From the NCBI GenBank assembly GCA_013423325.1, contig BLJB01000163.1, positions 1 to 33,400 on the forward strand: a stretch of DNA of 33,400 bases. Direction: 5' to 3'. The DNA comes from Usnea hakonensis. Lineage: Eukaryota > Ascomycota > Lecanoromycetes > Lecanorales > Parmeliaceae. Every line of letters begins with the position of its first letter. Position 1 is the first letter of the stretch. Positions 11,303 through 22,245 of the stretch are shown piece after piece. A program made the translations under genes and the position numbers. The notes below the pieces were generated by a model, which made no database searches, was not told where the DNA came from, and worked only from the letters and a program-made list of their open reading frames with translations.

Positions 11303-12532
11303 ATGATGGGCAGGACATCATTGCTCGCAGTCACCATTCTCTCCGCTCTAGCCGTATCTCTGACATTGCCACAATTCCAAGACACATACAACGTATCGCA
11401 GCCAGCTACCATTTCTCCTGTTCTGCCTTCCGCTGAGAACACGACCACTATCTACAGCAACACCTCGCTCGGTAAGATCCTAAAGATTGACTGTAATCAA
11501 GTACGCTACGGAAGGAACCTCAAAGCAGCAAGCTGCAGGAACGTATTCGACTTCATACCAAAGGATAACACACAGACCGTCTTTGCCGAACGCGGTGCTG
11601 TTCAGCCTCACGACATGAATCTTCCTTATAGGATGACTAGCAGTGAGTACTTGAACTTTGAAAATGATTTTCATTTACTCTTACCACGCCGAGTGCAGAA
11701 ACAGACAGCACTACGTGCTAATATGATATATAGGTGACGCACGCTGCTACGTGCAGCCCCTCCTTGCCGAAGGCGCCGTAACCGGTCAAGCCTCTCCCCT
11801 CGAGGTTCGCAACGCCGCAGACTCGGTTTTTCAACACTGCGTCCTCAATCGTGGCATGGGAGGAATAGCCGAAGAAATTGGTGAGCTAGGCTTCTATCTC
11901 GCGAAACACGACCTTTCGCAGACTCCTAATCAGCAACCCCCGTCAAACAGCCGTGGGCGAAAGCCTACTAACATTGCTACCCCAGGCGGCGACAACAACC
12001 TCAACGTAAAAATGGCATCCTACAAGCCCGATATCCGCTGCGCCACTGATTCCAGTCCATCCTGGAGTTCCTGTCTCGAGCTATTTGAAAACATGCCCGC
12101 CGACAAGAACAGGCACATGTTCGGGCACATCCCCAAAACGGTGCGCCAAACGCGGCTACCCCTCACCTACGAATCCCGTAAGAAATTCTTTCTCTCTCCC
12201 GCGCCATCTCCCACCCTCACTGATCCGATACCAACAGCGGATCGAAGATGTGTTGTGACGGTCGACATCAAGGGTGCGCCAACGGCGGTGACGTGGTATG
12301 AGGTGTGGGAGGGTGTTGTGGCGGTTGGGTCAGCGTGCGTGCGGGGGAAGGGGAAGGGGGGGAAGGGTAGTGGGCTTGGTTTGTTGTTCTGCGGGGTGTG
12401 GTTTAAGGGAAGGATGATGCTAATGGATGGTTTTTAGGAGTTGGGCGGAATGTGTTTGTTCGGTTGGGGGATGGGGGTGGTATTTTGACTGTTGGAAATG
12501 GGAGTGTCGAGGTTCTGGGAAGTGAGGAATAG
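11303..12532 (+). CDS. Secreted cysteine-rich protein, five exons, 304 aa
   Basis: Exons 11303-11642, 11734-11880, 11986-12177, 12238-12378 and 12438-12532. Introns are 91, 105, 60 and 59 bp, all GT..AG and frame-preserving, with branch-like TACTAAC before 11985 and TGCTAAT before 12437. Signal peptide MMGRTSLLAVTILSALAVSL. The mature protein has eight cysteines in spaced contexts (DCNQV, SCRNV, RCYVQ, HCVLN, RCATD, SCLEL, RCVVT, ACVRG) and blocks such as LPYRMTSSDARC, EEIGGDNNLNV and ENMPADK. I recall these as typical of a widespread uncharacterised family of secreted ascomycete proteins. The fourth exon is strikingly G-rich and encodes a Gly/Lys stretch. The 105-bp intron is a multiple of three and stop-free, so the start-to-stop reading continues if it is retained. 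Function unknown. Confidence 0.78.
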
Positions 12533-12783
12533 ATGTTGGTATGGGGTTTAGTGGTTGGAGATAGTTTGAGAGTGATTGTTGGAAATCGGGTGTGGGATGT
12601 AGGATTGTTCAAAGATCTATGCAGCAAGAGCTAGTTACTAGACTGTGGGAACCGCTGCCAGGGCCATTACCAAGCATGTGTTATAAATGCACCACATAAG
12701 ATCATACTACTTTATTCGATTGATAGATGAATGAGTCTAAAATTGCAAGATTTACAACTTATTGTCCAGTGACTTGACAACCT

Positions 12784-13632
12784 CTAGGTCTTGACCTGTC
12801 CATTCAAAGCCCCAGGAAGCTCTATGAATCCAACTGGTGAAGTCCCATTCTTGATGGAAGCAGGAGTGGGCAAGCTGCTACGCAGAACCCTATCTAGAAC
12901 CGAGCCCCGTCCGAGAATGAACACTCCAATGCTGTTGTACTGTCCTAATTAACACACTGCGCATCAGTACTTTCTCAGTAATATAACGAATATCGTAAGA
13001 TCTCAGACACAATTAAGAGCTAGAGAAACGCAACCGTGTGGCCAGCATTAAACTAACATACCTGTCGATATCCACCCTGCCGCCGGCGACTGTCTCCCCT
13101 CAACACATTTTGAAACCACAGATATGGCTGCATTCACAATTTCGTTGAAGACAGCTATATCGGTATGTTCATACAATGGCTTGACCTCCGTGATAGGCCC
13201 GGGCCAGTAGACAAAAAGCATGCCAATGTCGATGACGCATGTGCCTGACATGATTTGTGTCAACGGAATGCATGTACTACCAATACCACATATGCACTAC
13301 TCACCATAATTGAACCTCCTAGGCGAGTTGATGCGGGGCAAATTTGTCGATTTGACATCCCCAACCTGCACAAATTCATACTGTTGTGCACCGCGCGGCT
13401 GGACCTGGGTTCGGTAGAATCCACGGATCGCTTCGACGCAGTCGTTGACGACGATGCCACCTCCTATCCAACCTTCATTGTCCATACACTCTGCCGTGTC
13501 TTCATCGGCAGTCACATTCGTAGTCTTGATGCTCAAGGACTGCGGGATGGTGGCAGTGTGGACCAGAGAGGCTTGCAGAAGAAGTTGCATGAAAATTGCG
13601 AGTAGAAAGTGGATCTGCGTACGGGAAGACAT
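12784..13632 (-). CDS. Small secreted protein with four cysteines, 223 aa
   Basis: Exons 13632-13305, 13244-13062 and 12944-12784. Introns of 60 bp (GTGAGT...TCAG) and 117 bp (GTATGT...TTAG) keep the frame through split Gly codons. The chosen ATG opens a signal peptide (MSSRTQIHFLLAIFMQLLLQ, cleavage after about HTA); a longer upstream frame lacks one. The mature protein has four cysteines (AECMD, NDCVE, GTCVI, SKCVE) and sequons. Its last exon begins QYNSIGVFILGRGSVLD. This layout (CMD near the N-terminus, DC about 20 residues later, GTC and KC further on) matches a common uncharacterised secreted ascomycete family as I remember it. The gene converges with the 11303 gene, the two stops lying about 250 bp apart. 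Confidence 0.75.
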
Positions 13633-15346
13633 TGCTGCAAACTCTACTCCTGGGGGTGGGAATCCCCCACTCTTATTCCACGGATGAGTTTGTGCCACGT
13701 GCTAGTATTTGGTATTAACGGTAGGCGCAAAATCCGGCGCGACCGCAGCCACGACGGTTGGTACGCGAAGCGGCTGTACGGATGTGTCCGGATTTTATTG
13801 CTGGTGCGCGAGACCGTAGTAGGGGACAAGTAGCATGTGGTCTCAACAAAATATTCATAGGATTCTGCTGGATACTTCCAATCATTCGATCGCGTGATCA
13901 GTGTTTCTTCCCTTCGACCTTCGCTAGCTATACTACTCCTCACTCCCCTTCGAAGTTATCTGGCCAAGTGTATGAAATAAGGACCCCGCAGTGAACCTAA
14001 AGTAGTCGGTCTTGGTATTACCTGTCCCCATGTGTGGCTTGAAGCGATCGCTGTTCTCCCACCCGCTGTTTATGTACCAATGTTGGCCCGTTGTTTGGGA
14101 GTGGGGGTTTCCGCATCCGATCCCGTTAGAAAAGAGATAGACGTAGCCCCACTGCTACCCGCTTACCCTCATATAGTCTTTGTTGCGCATCTTCCTAGGG
14201 GAGAAAGGCGACTCATTTGTTTCAAAGGTATGTGAAGCTATTTGCACGTATGCATCGACTCTCGTATTATATGCCATACTTGCTAGATCCAGCCCCGAGT
14301 CATGCCAACCGATCGGCTCCTATTGCCATTTTTGACTTGGCGATTTGGAGAATCAGTGGTGCACCTCCGCGTCACATAGCTAACGCCCTCCTATGAAGAG
14401 ATTCGCGACGCGATAGTCTACTCCGATGGTCTGGGCGCTTATACTTGTAAATAAATCGAGACCCTCTTCTCAAAAAGTTAGACTTTTGTTTTGAGAACCG
14501 CGGGTGTCGATCCTTACCTGTGATATGGATCAGCTTCGCGGGGGGTTGTGTTAAAGGATTTTCATCGTAGATTCAACGATACTGGCTTGCACATCGAAAC
14601 ACGGCGCAACCAGCAGCGATCAAATGAAATTTCGCACTTCCAGTGTGGCATACTTCTCCTTTCTCGGCATCATTATTGGTTTCAGGTTCTTAGGACCCGA
14701 GACGCTCGCCAGCTACCCCATCAATATTTGGATTTCCATCTTCTCTTGATGCAAAAAAGAGAGTGCAGCGACCACGGGACCAATAGAAACACATGATTGT
14801 GAGACTGGATGTAAGTGTCGCAATTCGAGAATCTTGCTACTTCGATGTCGACAACGAAGCCAAAAGAAGAGAGCAACCTCAAATATTGGAGGTAGGGAGG
14901 ATTGGTCTATTGTCTGTGGGAGCCAGTGGTAGGTATTTTTTTCCGCTAAGCATTACGCTAAACTATTTAGAGACTAGCTGTAAAAGCTCTTGTCCATTGG
15001 CTCTTTCCACATCTTGCTATTTCAATTCTTGCGATCATGACATGCGATGAAAACGAGATTGGACGATAGGCAGCTCATTACATTCTTGAGTATTACCTCC
15101 AAGCTATGAGCCAGCAATTTTCGTCTCCAAAACAATCGATGTCTTTTTCTACAACACTACATATACCGCTACGTACCTCGCCTTCAGCCATCGCGAGGCC
15201 ATTGCTAGTCAAACGCACTAGTATAGCAATGTCTTTGGGTTTGGTCAATAAACAATCTTCTCCTTTGTCTTGCTTTCAGGGACCGGGATCGTGTGTCAAA
15301 TTGATGAGTGAGGAGACCAAACTTGTACTGAGTACAGGTACAAGAG
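13633..15346. other. Intergenic stretch, no gene firmly supported
   Basis: About 1.7 kb up to the transposon. A short frame at 14624-14749 starts like a signal peptide (MKFRTSSVAYFSFLGIII), and a later stretch near 14800-14860 has several cysteine codons and a GTAAGT donor. I could not assemble a coherent gene from them. Nothing else is recognised. Confidence 0.4.
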
Positions 15347-15348
15347 TA

Positions 15349-15380
15349 CAACAGAGTTTTTTTTTAATTAATCGCCCCCC
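15349..15380 (+). repeat. Left terminal inverted repeat of the transposon
   Basis: 32 bp, exact reverse complement of 16825-16856, including the run of nine T's. Preceded by the TA target dinucleotide at 15347-15348. Confidence 0.93.
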
Positions 15381-15447
15381 CCAGCCCTACCCGCAAAACG
15401 CGAAAAACGCGTTTTCTCACCAAAATCACCATAACACCTCCATTACC

Positions 15448-16713
15448 ATGGGCCGTACCAATGGTGCAAAAGACCTCCCAGAGGCCAAACGGGGGGCTTT
15501 AATAGAGCTTCATAATACGAGTCATATATCCAAAAACCAGCTAGCAAAGAAGTACGCTTGCCATAAGAAGACAGTCACAAATATACTAAAACGCGCGGAG
15601 AACGCGGAGAAGGAAAATCTCGACCCATTATCTTCAGAGGCCCACCAAAGACGACCACAATCAGGAAGGCCTTTCGCAATCAATGAGAGGCAACAGCGGA
15701 GTCTAATTAGACATGCTACAAAGAACCGTTTCCAACGACGCAAGTCCTGGATCATTATTGCGAGAGAACTAGGCATAATGGCCTCGGCAACTGCAATCAA
15801 CTCCGCCTTCGAACGAGCCGGATACGGACGATATCCACCTCACCACAAGCCTCTATTGTCAAAAGAGATGAAGCAAGAGCGACTTGGTTTTGTAACTAAG
15901 TGGGAACCAAAGCTCCAGGGCAAAGAACACATGGTTGTGCATACAGACGAGACATCGGTCCGGGTTGGAGAGTCTCGGGGCCAGATATGGGTCACTCGGA
16001 AGGATGACGAGGCCTACCACAAGGATTGCCTGGATGTACGATATCGTGGATACACGGAGCTGATGTTTTGGGCCGCATATACCTCCAAATTGAAGGGTCC
16101 TACATATATGTTCGACAAAGAGACAGCAGCCGAAAGAAACCAGGCCAAAGAGGATCTCGCAGGCCGAAATGCTGATATTGACGCTCAACAACAAATCGTA
16201 CGAGAGCACTTCCTTGCTGAACAGGCTAAGAAACCACCAAGTCGTCGTTTAAAGCGTGTTCCGAAAGTAGAAGGTATTCGGTATGACCGGAATAAGAATT
16301 CGCGGGGAGGCATTGACTGGTATCGCTACCAAACTTACGTGTTATTGCCTCGATTGATCCCATTCATTAAGGAGGTGATCAAGGCATATGGTGAATGCTT
16401 TCTAGTTCAGGACGGGGCTCCTGCTCATAATGCGTGGCAACAAAGCGAACTTCTCGAGATTTAGGGGTTAACGGTCCTTCCCTGGCCTGGTAACTCTCCT
16501 GATCTCAATCAGATCGAGCCCTGTTGGTACCATTTGAAGCGTCACATTTCAAAGCAAGCATATGCTCCGACCACTAAGTAGCCAACAATTGAGGCCTGGG
16601 ACCGTGCATGGCAAGATCTGGACCAGGAGAGGATAGGCAAGTGGTGTGGGAAGATGTGCGACCGAATGCAACGTGTACGCCGAGCCGGAGGCGATAACAA
16701 TTTTCATGGTTAG
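15448..16713 (+). pseudogene. Tc1/mariner-type DD34E transposase with two in-frame stops
   Basis: Start ATG at 15448 (MGRTNGAKDLPEAKRGALIE) lies inside the element; an open frame extends upstream across the inverted repeat and is not used. The N-terminal part (about residues 1-130) is a helix-turn-helix DNA-binding region (KNQLAKKYACHKKTVTNILK). The catalytic triad is readable: D167 in HTDETS, D322 in VQDGAPAHNA and E357 in SPDLNQIEPCW, a 34-residue spacing between the last two. TAG stops interrupt codons 339 (16462-16464) and 378 (16579-16581); the first separates the second Asp from the Glu. The rest of the frame is intact to a TAG at 16711, so these are point nonsense changes with no frame loss. 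This copy should not make active transposase. Confidence 0.9.
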
Positions 16714-16824
16714 CCAAGTTGTAGAGCACTATTCAATTAGCCTCTGCAATGATTTTTATATAATAGAAGCATGGTGTGGTTGCGCAATAAAAAAAAAGAA
16801 TATGTAGTGGTGTTGGTTTTTCGT

Positions 16825-16856
16825 GGGGGGCGATTAATTAAAAAAAAACTCTGTTG
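16825..16856 (-). repeat. Right terminal inverted repeat of the transposon
   Basis: 32 bp, exact reverse complement of the left repeat, followed by TA at 16857-16858. It ends 16 bp before the ATG of the STAND gene, so it occupies most of that gene's immediate leader. Confidence 0.93.
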
Positions 16857-16872
16857 TATCGAGTGTCCTATC

Positions 16873-19800
16873 ATGGACCCTCTCACAGCTTTCAGCCTTG
16901 CGTGCGGGGTCATACAGGTTGTTGATTTCAGCATCAAAGTGTTGGCCAAGTGCAAAGAGGTTCACGACCATGGCGCTTTATCGGAACACCAAGAGATTGA
17001 AGAGATCACAAAATACCTTACCAATCTGCGAATAGATACCAGTGCTTCCCAGAGCTCGGGAACTGCTCAAACCTCCGACGATAGAGAGCTTCGGGAATTA
17101 TCGAAGACCTGCTCTGCGACAGCGGAACAACTTGTCGCAAAGTTGCAGACCCTGAAGATAGAGGGTCCTCACAAGAAGCGACAGGCCCTTGTCAAGACCG
17201 TGAAAGCTCGTTGGGAAAGAAGAGAATTACACGATATAGAAAAGAAGCTTAATAGCTATCGTGGTGTACTGGATACCAAGATCCTGGTAAATTTGAGGTT
17301 CGTTGGAACGTTTACTAGCTGTGCATTTTAAGTGATCTGAGTGGCGACGCCAGTGGCATGAAGCCACAGCTCACGGTTGCTAACTTGTGTCCATGCAGAC
17401 ACCGTTCAGATCTTGCCTCTTTTCAACAAAGCCACGACTTCCAAACTCTCGACCAAGGAATTCAAATGCTAATTGTCAGTCTCGCGGAGGGACCAAAGAG
17501 CTTTGAAGAGCTTAGAACAGTAATTCGCAAGGAAAACGAAGAGACGAGAGAGCACATCAGCAAGGTGTTCCAACAGCAGCAAAAGCAGCTTGAGAGAGAG
17601 GAGTATCGCAAGCGGCTCCTGGACAGCTTATGGTTTGCTGAGATCCATAGTCGTGAGGAGAACATTGCCGAAGCTCACCGAAAGACCTTCGAGTGGATCT
17701 TTGATGTCTCCGATCATGCTATGGGTCCTTGGGACAACTTCATCCAGTGGCTTGAAAAAGGTCAAGATACCTACTGGATTAATGGCAAAGCGGGCTCGGG
17801 AAAGTCAACCTTGATGAGTCTCCTGTGTCAAGATAATCGGACACTGAAATCTCTGAGATGCTGGTCTGGAAATCGACGCAAAAACGTGCTCATGCCGAAG
17901 TTTTACTTCTGGAGTGGTGGAACACAGATGCAAAAGAGTATCGAAGGTTTACTACGATCACTTATCTTTCAAGTACTACAATTGTTGCCAGACCTGGATA
18001 TTACATCCAGCGCCTTCGAAAGTCGTCACATGATTCCGGCTTGGACAGAGCGCCGCCTTCAAACAACTCTTCAAGATATACTACAGCGGTCATCAGGCTC
18101 ACACCTCTTCTGTCTCTTCATCGACGGATTGGATGAATACGAAGGGGATCAAGGCAATCTGATTGATTTCATTCTGGAGTTGGTGAAGAGCAGTGACGTC
18201 AAGGTGTGCTTATCCAGTCGACCTGACCGGGTATTTGATCAGGCCTTTGGACTTTCCGCAAAACTCCGACTACAAGATCTGACCCACAGCGACATTCAAA
18301 AGTTCGTAGTTGATCGATTCGAGGGTATGCCGCAAGTCCACTCCATAGCTATACAACGTTCCGGTTGGCTTGATTTTGTCACGAGAAATATACTCGCGAG
18401 AGCTGACGGTGTCTTCTTGTGGGTAACTTTGGCTGTGAAGGATCAAATTCGTGGCCTCGAAAATGGTGACAGTCTGGAACAGCTAGAAGAGAGACTTGAA
18501 TCTTTGCCAGACGAGGTTGAGGGAATATATGCGCGCATGTTGGGCCAGATTGAGAAGGTGTATCGGAAAGAGGCGTCGATGCTCTTGCAGATAGCTCTTG
18601 ATGGACGCTTTCGGTCTCTCCTAGATTTCGTACTTGCGTCCCAAGATCGGTTGGAGAATATGCTAAGCTCGCCCAATCCTCTACCAGAGCGAGAACTCAA
18701 TGCCAAATCGCATACAGTCCGTCAAAGAATTGCCACAACTTGTGCTGGTCTTTTAGAGGTCAATGATAAGCATGAGGGTGAGAGTAATCAATCCGATGAT
18801 GCGTCTTCAATCCGATATCCTGAAAGCATCCAGTTCCAAGGCGAAGCTACAGATGATGAGATTTTTGACCTTGAAAGCAAAGTCACAATTGGATTCATTC
18901 ATCGCACAGCTCGTGATTTTATGCAAGACTCTGCGCAAGGAGGCATCCTTTTAAAGGCGAATACTCCTTCGGACTTCCATCTTCAGATCTCTTACGTCAA
19001 AGTTCTACTTGCTAAGTTGAGGCTGTTTGGGTCCAATAATGCAGATCTGAACGTAAATTTTATAATGCACGAAATACAATCACCCGAGGATCAAATTGGA
19101 GTGGCGCAAATCCAACTGTGTCAACTCGTAGATGATGTCATGAGCAGGATAGATCGGATTTGTGGACCATGGCCTAGAAACATCCACTGGAGTCTCCGCT
19201 GGGCCGATGAACGATGGCGGTCTATGCACAAAGAATTATTGATCCCAGGTTCCAAAGGAAGCTGTCCATCAAGCTCGGATGACTCATTTCACTCAATGAG
19301 CTGTCAACCAGATACTCCCAATGAAGTAAGAAAGGCCTTGACTAAGAAACCCGACATCCTAGCCTTCGCCGTCTACCATGGTCTTCGTCGATACGTACAA
19401 CAAGTAATTCATGACCGAAAAGAGCCCCTCGACGCAGATACAGTGAACTATCTGTTGTACTGTGCTGTTCACTTACTCAAGAACGGATGGTCAGGATTGC
19501 GTGCAGATGACGTAAATTTTATACATGAGTTGCTAAGGCAAGGTGGCAATCCCAACCTGAAAGATTCCAGTCTGACAATGACAACATGGTCAACGTTTTT
19601 GGTCGAGATGCATCACATTATGCCGGAGCGGTGGGAGAATGAGATACCGAGAGCCTTTTTCCAGACTACAGTAAGCTTCGTCGAGAACGGGGCAGATCTT
19701 CATTCAATCCTCGCCATCCCAAGCTCAAGGTTAATTTCAAATCGCGTGCATTACTCGTTTGACCTAAGTCTCTCCGCCTTGGCGATCATCGAGTTGTCTT

Positions 19801-20072
19801 TGAACAATCAGCTCGAGTATCCTCATCTCAAGGATCTATGCGCCGGTAAAGGCGCTCCTTACTATTCGCTGTGCACTCAAATCACGCGGGACCCCTTGAG
19901 GAACAGGAAGGAAAGGATTACGTTGTCTGATAGTGAGTCAACTGATTTTCTAGAAATCTACAATAAATACCTCGCCAATGAGTCATCAAGGGGAAACTGG
20001 AATTATGAGATAGCAATACATATAGAAAAGCGGTTCCAAGACCGTTTCGAGGATGTGAGCGAGTCAGAATGA
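16873..20072 (+). CDS. STAND NTPase with NACHT domain (fungal NLR-like protein), 1032 aa
   Basis: Exons 16873-17297 and 17399-20072; the 101-bp intron (GTTCGT...TGCAG, branch site GCTAAC) keeps frame through a split Arg codon. The N-terminus (MDPLTAFSLACGVIQVVDFS) resembles the helical N-terminal domains of fungal STAND proteins (HeLo-like/SesA-like). A coiled-coil, Gln/Glu-rich segment follows near residues 190-220. The NACHT domain has Walker A GKAGSGKS at 271-278 and Walker B FIDGLDE with D384, then LSSRP and ADGVFLWVTLA, typical of this group. Beyond about residue 790 are weak ankyrin-like pieces (DILAFAVYHGLRRYV, IHELLRQGGNPNLKD, FVENGADLHS) but no regular repeat array. Such proteins act as cytosolic nucleotide-driven switches in fungal non-self recognition and cell death; that role is inferred by family. 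A transposon end sits just before the ATG. Confidence 0.88.
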
Positions 20073-22245
20073 CTATGAGCACAACTCATCAGAATAGAAC
20101 ATGAACTGCAAAACAAATGCACATTCCATCAGCGTTTTCCATACATAAACCAATATCTCAAAAACACAAATATTACAACTCTACCCCTCACCAACCCCCG
20201 TTCCCAGGCCTTCTAGTCTCTGAAACGGTGCCTCGCGCTTAGCTTCAGCACACCTTCTGGCAGCCTATCTGGTTATACGGATCTTGGCTGCGTGTGTGTG
20301 TGTGTGCTTGAATATGCAAAAGTATCCACATATCCGTGGAGGATAATCATCCATAGATTTTGCTCTATCTCCGTTATTGCAATTAACACGATCATTCATA
20401 CTTCCTTCAGCTTTCTGACATGCGCTCTAGTTGAGATCACTCACAAGTAAGTAAGGAACTCAATAGGGTACTAGGATACCGTTTTTTAGTGACCGACTCC
20501 ATTGGTGCACCCATCGCTCTTCTCCACCAACACCCTCTCCAACCGCAATCCCCAATCCAAAACCCCAGCAACCAGTACCCTTCGATCTCCCATCCCACCG
20601 CACCTTCTCACAACCTTACTCGAGGCCACAGTCACTCCCCTCCCTAGAGAACTCATCTACCCCCATGAAAAAAAGTCTCCCACTCCTAATACCCCACTAA
20701 CCACCGCCTACACTACCTCCATTCCTCCCGTGTTCTCAAGAATACATCCCAACCCTCCTCCCCATTCTTATCCGCTATCGCAGCAAGCAAGCAAGCAAGC
20801 ACCCCGCACACATTCTCCAATCTTCCCCATTTCCACGGCAAGACACGTATTCTACCTCTACCGTATCGTATCTCCCAGCCTGCCTGTAGCCAAGTACGAG
20901 TACTTGCTCTTTAACGGAGTAATCAAGTAGCCCGAATTTTGGGAAGAAATCTCTCTGAAAAGCCCAAACCCCCACCTCCCGAAAGACGTGTCATCGCGCA
21001 CATTCCCAAACACGAGGCCTCATCAAGCATACCCCTCAGTCCTCCATCCCACTCGCCGGCGGAGGGTTTGGATAGATAGATAGGAGGGCTAGGAAGGCTT
21101 CTAGGATGCCGTCGTTGTTGTGTGGTGTCAGGGCGGTACTACGGATACAGTCGATTTGGACGAAAGCGAGAGCGAGGTTTGTGAGAGAGGTTGATACTTA
21201 TCTTCCTAACGTTGGTCAGAAACGCGAGTATGAAAGGCTTCATTCACAGTCGCCGTTCGGTTCTAGTTAGGAAAAACAGCCCCCTTTCGCACTGACAAGC
21301 TTATAAAACCAAGCGATTTAATCCCCGTCGGTCATGTAGGCTGACGAGAGATCTCTGAATCCCTGCAACGTCGAAAAACTACCTAGTCGCGCCTAACACG
21401 AACAAACATTCACGATCATATATCGTAAGGTGGCTAGCTAGGGTACTCACGCAGCCGACGATTCCACGTCGCTATCGCAACTCTTCTGCGCACTCTGCAT
21501 TCGAATAGAAGAAGAAGTTATATAGAGTAACAGGTGCGACCACTTGGTTTTATCCAATTTGTGCTTTGCTAGCGTATTTCTAGACAAGCTGTATCCCGTC
21601 TTCCAGCTCAACGCGAAAGTGATCAATCAGTTTTTTCGATGATGTATATAGCTTGAGCGCGTTGGGCAGACAGGGAGGGGAAGCTAGGGAATGAGATTAT
21701 AGTGACTGTGTTTGGTTCGTGGTACTGAGTCGAAATCAAGCCTTATTATATCTCTACTCCAAAAACAGATCAGCCAGCCTTACAGCTATTTACTTCAGTC
21801 AAGCAGAAAGCCCACATAAGAGCCATCCAAACATACCAAGACCGACAGTGAGTAAAACCATCAAGATACCCCAAGCAGCTCCCCTTGACCATCCCTCCAT
21901 CCTCAAACCTTCTCACCCGATCTCTTCCGACACTTTTCTTAACCCAGCACAGCATGAAAAAGAAAGACAGAAGATGATACGCCGCTATGAAGATCTCCAT
22001 AGCGGAGGGATTTCTACCCGCAAGCACATGCAAGATATGAGGTTGATCAGTCCCACAGTATGGAGCCAGACTTGGTTACGGAGTAATTTGGCGCATAGTC
22101 ACTGTGGCCTATCTGCACGCATGTGCGCCATCTGTTCCAGGCTGTTGAATCCACTCGCGGCTGTAAGGTGCTGCATATCTTCTCTTAGTTGCTCTCATGT
22201 ACAAGAGCTTTCAGTCTTTGACTTGCTCCAATCAAAACCCGTCGA
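20073..22245. other. Intergenic stretch with small simple repeats
   Basis: About 2.2 kb. It holds a short GT repeat near 20292-20306 and a CAAG repeat near 20785-20801. Open frames at 20502-20930 and 21719-22249 are low-complexity (Pro/Ser/Thr-rich) or lack any domain, and I do not call them genes. Confidence 0.45.

Larger units (their letters stand above)
15349..16856 (+). mobile_element. Tc1/mariner-type DNA transposon, complete, 1508 bp
   Basis: Both ends carry a perfect 32-bp inverted repeat: it begins CAACAGAG, runs through nine T's and AATTAATCG, and ends in C's. The copies are at 15349-15380 and 16825-16856. TA dinucleotides flank the element at 15347-15348 and 16857-16858, the target duplication typical of the superfamily. 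Inside is one transposase frame (15448-16713) on the + strand. Composition is ordinary and CpA is still common, so the copy has not been heavily RIPped. It lies immediately upstream of the STAND gene. Confidence 0.92.

Noticed and set aside
14624..15050. Possible tiny secreted cysteine protein (signal-peptide-like start at 14624 and Cys codons near 14800-14860)
   Set aside because: The first frame stops after 41 codons and no donor/acceptor pair keeps frame into the cysteine part; likely chance.
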